Below, in pieces: positions 62,309 through 64,000 of a stretch of DNA of 64,000 nucleotides. The notes beneath the pieces were generated by a model. The model was not told the origin of the DNA, ran no database searches, and worked only from the letters and a program-made list of their open reading frames with translations. The DNA is taken from positions 1 to 64,000 of the forward strand of contig NZ_JBFDTP010000002.1 in assembly GCF_040719375.1 (NCBI RefSeq), written 5' to 3'. How positions within the stretch are numbered: position 1 is the first letter of the stretch; each line of letters starts with the position of its first letter. The DNA is from Clostridium sp. AN503. GTDB lineage: Bacteria; Bacillota; Clostridia; Lachnospirales; Lachnospiraceae. Position numbers and translations under genes: made by a program.

Positions 62309-63379
62309 CTAACTCCTCTCATCCGTTGTACGAAGCAGTGCGTCAATTCCGTAGTACAGCGCTTTTTTCTCCACAGGGCTTGATTCTTCCTTCTGGAGAG
62401 CGCGGATATAAAAGCCGATCATGTCGCTGGGATGTTCTGCGAACAGACGGCTGAAATCATACTGGGGTTCCGACTCATCGATCACTTCGATCACCTGCAG
62501 CCGTCTTGTCAGCGGTTCAAAATCAAATTCAATGTCAGGGTCGCGCATTCCGCGGACACGGAACCGGTAGATATGTTCGGTCCCGCGCTTCTGGATCTCA
62601 TCTGTGATACGCGCATTTAACTCGCCGTTTGTGGTGGCGGGGGTTACGTGGACCACCAGCGGGACATATTGGGCCTGCGCCATCGGCACAAACTCCAGAG
62701 AGGTCACGCGGAAGGTGGAATTGCTGATCTCACCCACGATCATGCCGTGCTGCCCGGTCTCAGTTTTGTCCAGGGGCTCCAGAGAACCGGGATAGGCGTA
62801 GGAGTGGTCCGGCGCCAGCTCCGGCTTGTGGATATGTCCCAGAGCAACATAGGAAAAACCGGCTCTGGAAAGCAGGGTCTTGTCCAGGGGGAGATGCGCC
62901 GCGTCACCGCCGTGAGCCAGCAGGATGTGGATGCGCCGTGTGGCGGGAGCCTCGATATTGTTGAGCCTGGACTCTGTGATCTCGGCAGTGTGGTAGGAAA
63001 ATCCGGTCACTTCCATATTCAGTTCGTCAAAGCAGACGGTGGTCAGTTCATCCTCCATGATAAAAGTCACGTTGGGACACCAGGTAAAACTCATCAGGGC
63101 AGAGCTGGGCCGCACCCGGTCATGATTGCCTGCAATGATGACAATCCGGATGCCGGGTATGGTGGAAAACAGATAATTCAGCTCTTTTAAGTCCCGCAGA
63201 AGAGGCTGGCGGTGGAATAAGTCGCCTGCGATGAACAGGCAGTCCACGTCCCTGGCCCTGGCCTGCCGTATGACTTCGGCGAAGGTGTCTTTGATCGCCT
63301 GCGCCCGGTCGCGGCTCCACGGCCTGTCATTGTCGGGGTTCATGCCCCAGTGGACATCTGCAATGTGGATGAATTTCAT
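62309..63379 (-). CDS. Metallophosphoesterase, SbcD/Mre11-like (YhaO-like)
   Basis: 356-aa DNA exonuclease-like protein. Metal-site motifs: IADVHWG, FIAGDLFHRQP, IIAGNHDRVRP, HILLAHGGD, ALGHIHKPE. The C-terminal part (225-356) would dock onto the ATPase. Starts at ATG 63379 (AAGGAG upstream); its stop is 2 bp before the YhaN-like gene start, so the two are co-translated. Mre11-Rad50-type end processing is the family role. Confidence 0.9.
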   Translation of the reverse strand: MKFIHIADVHWGMNPDNDRPWSRDRAQAIKDTFAEVIRQARARDVDCLFIAGDLFHRQPLLRDLKELNYLFSTIPGIRIVIIAGNHDRVRPSSALMSFTWCPNVTFIMEDELTTVCFDELNMEVTGFSYHTAEITESRLNNIEAPATRRIHILLAHGGDAAHLPLDKTLLSRAGFSYVALGHIHKPELAPDHSYAYPGSLEPLDKTETGQHGMIVGEISNSTFRVTSLEFVPMAQAQYVPLVVHVTPATTNGELNARITDEIQKRGTEHIYRFRVRGMRDPDIEFDFEPLTRRLQVIEVIDESEPQYDFSRLFAEHPSDMIGFYIRALQKEESSPVEKKALYYGIDALLRTTDERS

Positions 63380-63444
63380 GGAAATGCTCCTTAATCAGTG
63401 TACATTTTTACAGTTCGCAGTCCCTGCGGTCCCAGCAGACAGCC

Positions 63445-64000
63445 TTACAGTTCGCAGGTACCAACGGTGCGCGGGAACGGGATGACGTCGCGGATGTTGC
63501 CCATGCCGGTCAGATACATCACACAGCGCTCAAAGCCCAGCCCGAAGCCGGAGTGGCGGGTGGAACCGTATCTGCGCAGATCCAGATAGAACCCGTAGTC
63601 TTCTTCCTTCAAGCCCAGCTCGTGCATACGTTCTAAAAGCTTGTCATAATTGTCTTCACGCTGGCTGCCGCCAATGATCTCGCCGATGCCCGGCACCAGG
63701 CAGTCCATAGCCGCCACGGTCCTGTTGTCCGGGTTCATCTTCATATAGAAAGCCTTGATCTCCTTCGGATAGTCGGTGACGAAGATCGGCTTTTTGAACA
63801 CTTCCTCGGTCAGGTAACGCTCATGTTCGGTCTGAAGATCGCAGCCCCAGGAGACTTTATAGTCAAAGTGGTCGTTGTGTTTCTCAAGGATCTCGATGGC
63901 TTCGGTGTAGGTCACATGCCCGAACTCAGAGTTTAAGACCCCGTTTAACCGGTCTAAAAGCCCCTTATCCACAAACTGGTTGAAGAATGCCATCTCCTCC
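63445..64000 (-). CDS. asnS: Asparaginyl-tRNA synthetase, C-terminal part (cut by window edge)
   Basis: The last 185 or so residues of a class II aminoacyl-tRNA synthetase that charges tRNA-Asn. The frame continues past 64000. Motifs: WGCDLQTEHERYL (motif 2 loop region), KPIFVTDYPKEIKAFYMK, IIGGSQREDNYDKL, and class II motif 3 in GFGLGFERCVMYLTGMGNIRDVIPFPRT. Ends TCEL-stop. A 13-bp duplication of the stop region (CTGCGAACTGTAA) lies about 35 bp downstream in the 3' untranslated part. Confidence 0.95.
   Translation of the reverse strand, partial: EEMAFFNQFVDKGLLDRLNGVLNSEFGHVTYTEAIEILEKHNDHFDYKVSWGCDLQTEHERYLTEEVFKKPIFVTDYPKEIKAFYMKMNPDNRTVAAMDCLVPGIGEIIGGSQREDNYDKLLERMHELGLKEEDYGFYLDLRRYGSTRHSGFGLGFERCVMYLTGMGNIRDVIPFPRTVGTCEL

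Noticed and set aside
1..64000. tRNA, rRNA or known riboswitch genes
   Set aside because: No cloverleaf-compatible segment, rRNA signature or recognised aptamer consensus was found by reading; a covariance-model scan would be needed to exclude weak ones.

Overview
The window looks like a chromosomal segment from a gut-type Lachnospiraceae/Clostridia bacterium. The housekeeping genes are near 50% GC, Shine-Dalgarno sites are strong (AGGAGG type), intrinsic terminators are abundant, and the gene content fits: a SpoVB-type flippase, LytTR and PhoB/PhoR regulators, a TRAP operon, an HscC/J-protein pair, barnase/barstar and sdpRI. No rRNA, tRNA or CRISPR array was seen.

Layout. 1-20.4 kb is an accessory toxin locus: a LytTR response regulator, then one giant secreted RHS/YD-repeat protein (3160 aa) with a C-terminal toxin tip and an immunity gene. 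Behind it lie three copies of a 2.4-2.8 kb unit that carries an IS110-family (DEDD/Ser) recombinase. Each unit is followed by a different promoterless orphan toxin tip; tips 2 and 3 keep a candidate immunity gene. 20.3-25.5 kb is a graveyard of mobile DNA: an IS1182-type transposase tail, a broken cell-wall-binding protein, a Crp-like regulator/MATE pair, and remnants of a Tn916/Tn1549-type conjugative transposon. 25.6-34.5 kb is catabolic: a GntR-controlled cyclase/ketopantoate-reductase-like pair, then a LacI regulator facing a yiaKLMNO-like 2,3-diketogulonate/TRAP operon with palindromic operators. 34.5-47.9 kb holds a flippase, the HscC/J-protein pair, a beta-hydroxyacid dehydrogenase, PhoH, a barnase-barstar-HAMP-recJ run and a PEP/pyruvate-binding protein. 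48-52 kb holds a Gfo/Idh/MocA oxidoreductase, an Rpn-type protein and glyA; the first and last share an unusual promoter-hairpin leader. 52-59 kb is the complete phosphate regulon pstSCAB-phoU-phoB-phoR behind TTTTACA repeats. 59-64 kb holds sdpI/sdpR, a YhaN/YhaO-like (SbcCD-type) pair and the 3' part of asnS.

Main discovery candidate. At the exact point where the conserved Rhs protein gives way to its toxin tip, the gene reads Lys-Gly-Glu-Ser, with DNA GCAAGGGGGAATCTGA. The right end of every IS110 unit carries near-copies of the same DNA, in the same reading frame, and each runs straight into an orphan tip (KGES, KGGS, KGDS). The untranslated leader of each IS110 recombinase folds into two loops, as bridge RNAs do. 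The first loop contains ATTCCCCCTTGC, the exact complement of the 12 bases at the rhs junction. The simplest reading is an RNA-guided IS110 recombinase whose target is the toxin-tip junction of the resident rhs gene, giving a tip-cassette array that could switch the delivered toxin. The sequence matches are seen directly; the mechanism is inference. A second striking element is a perfect 19-bp inverted repeat that buries the rhs ribosome binding site.
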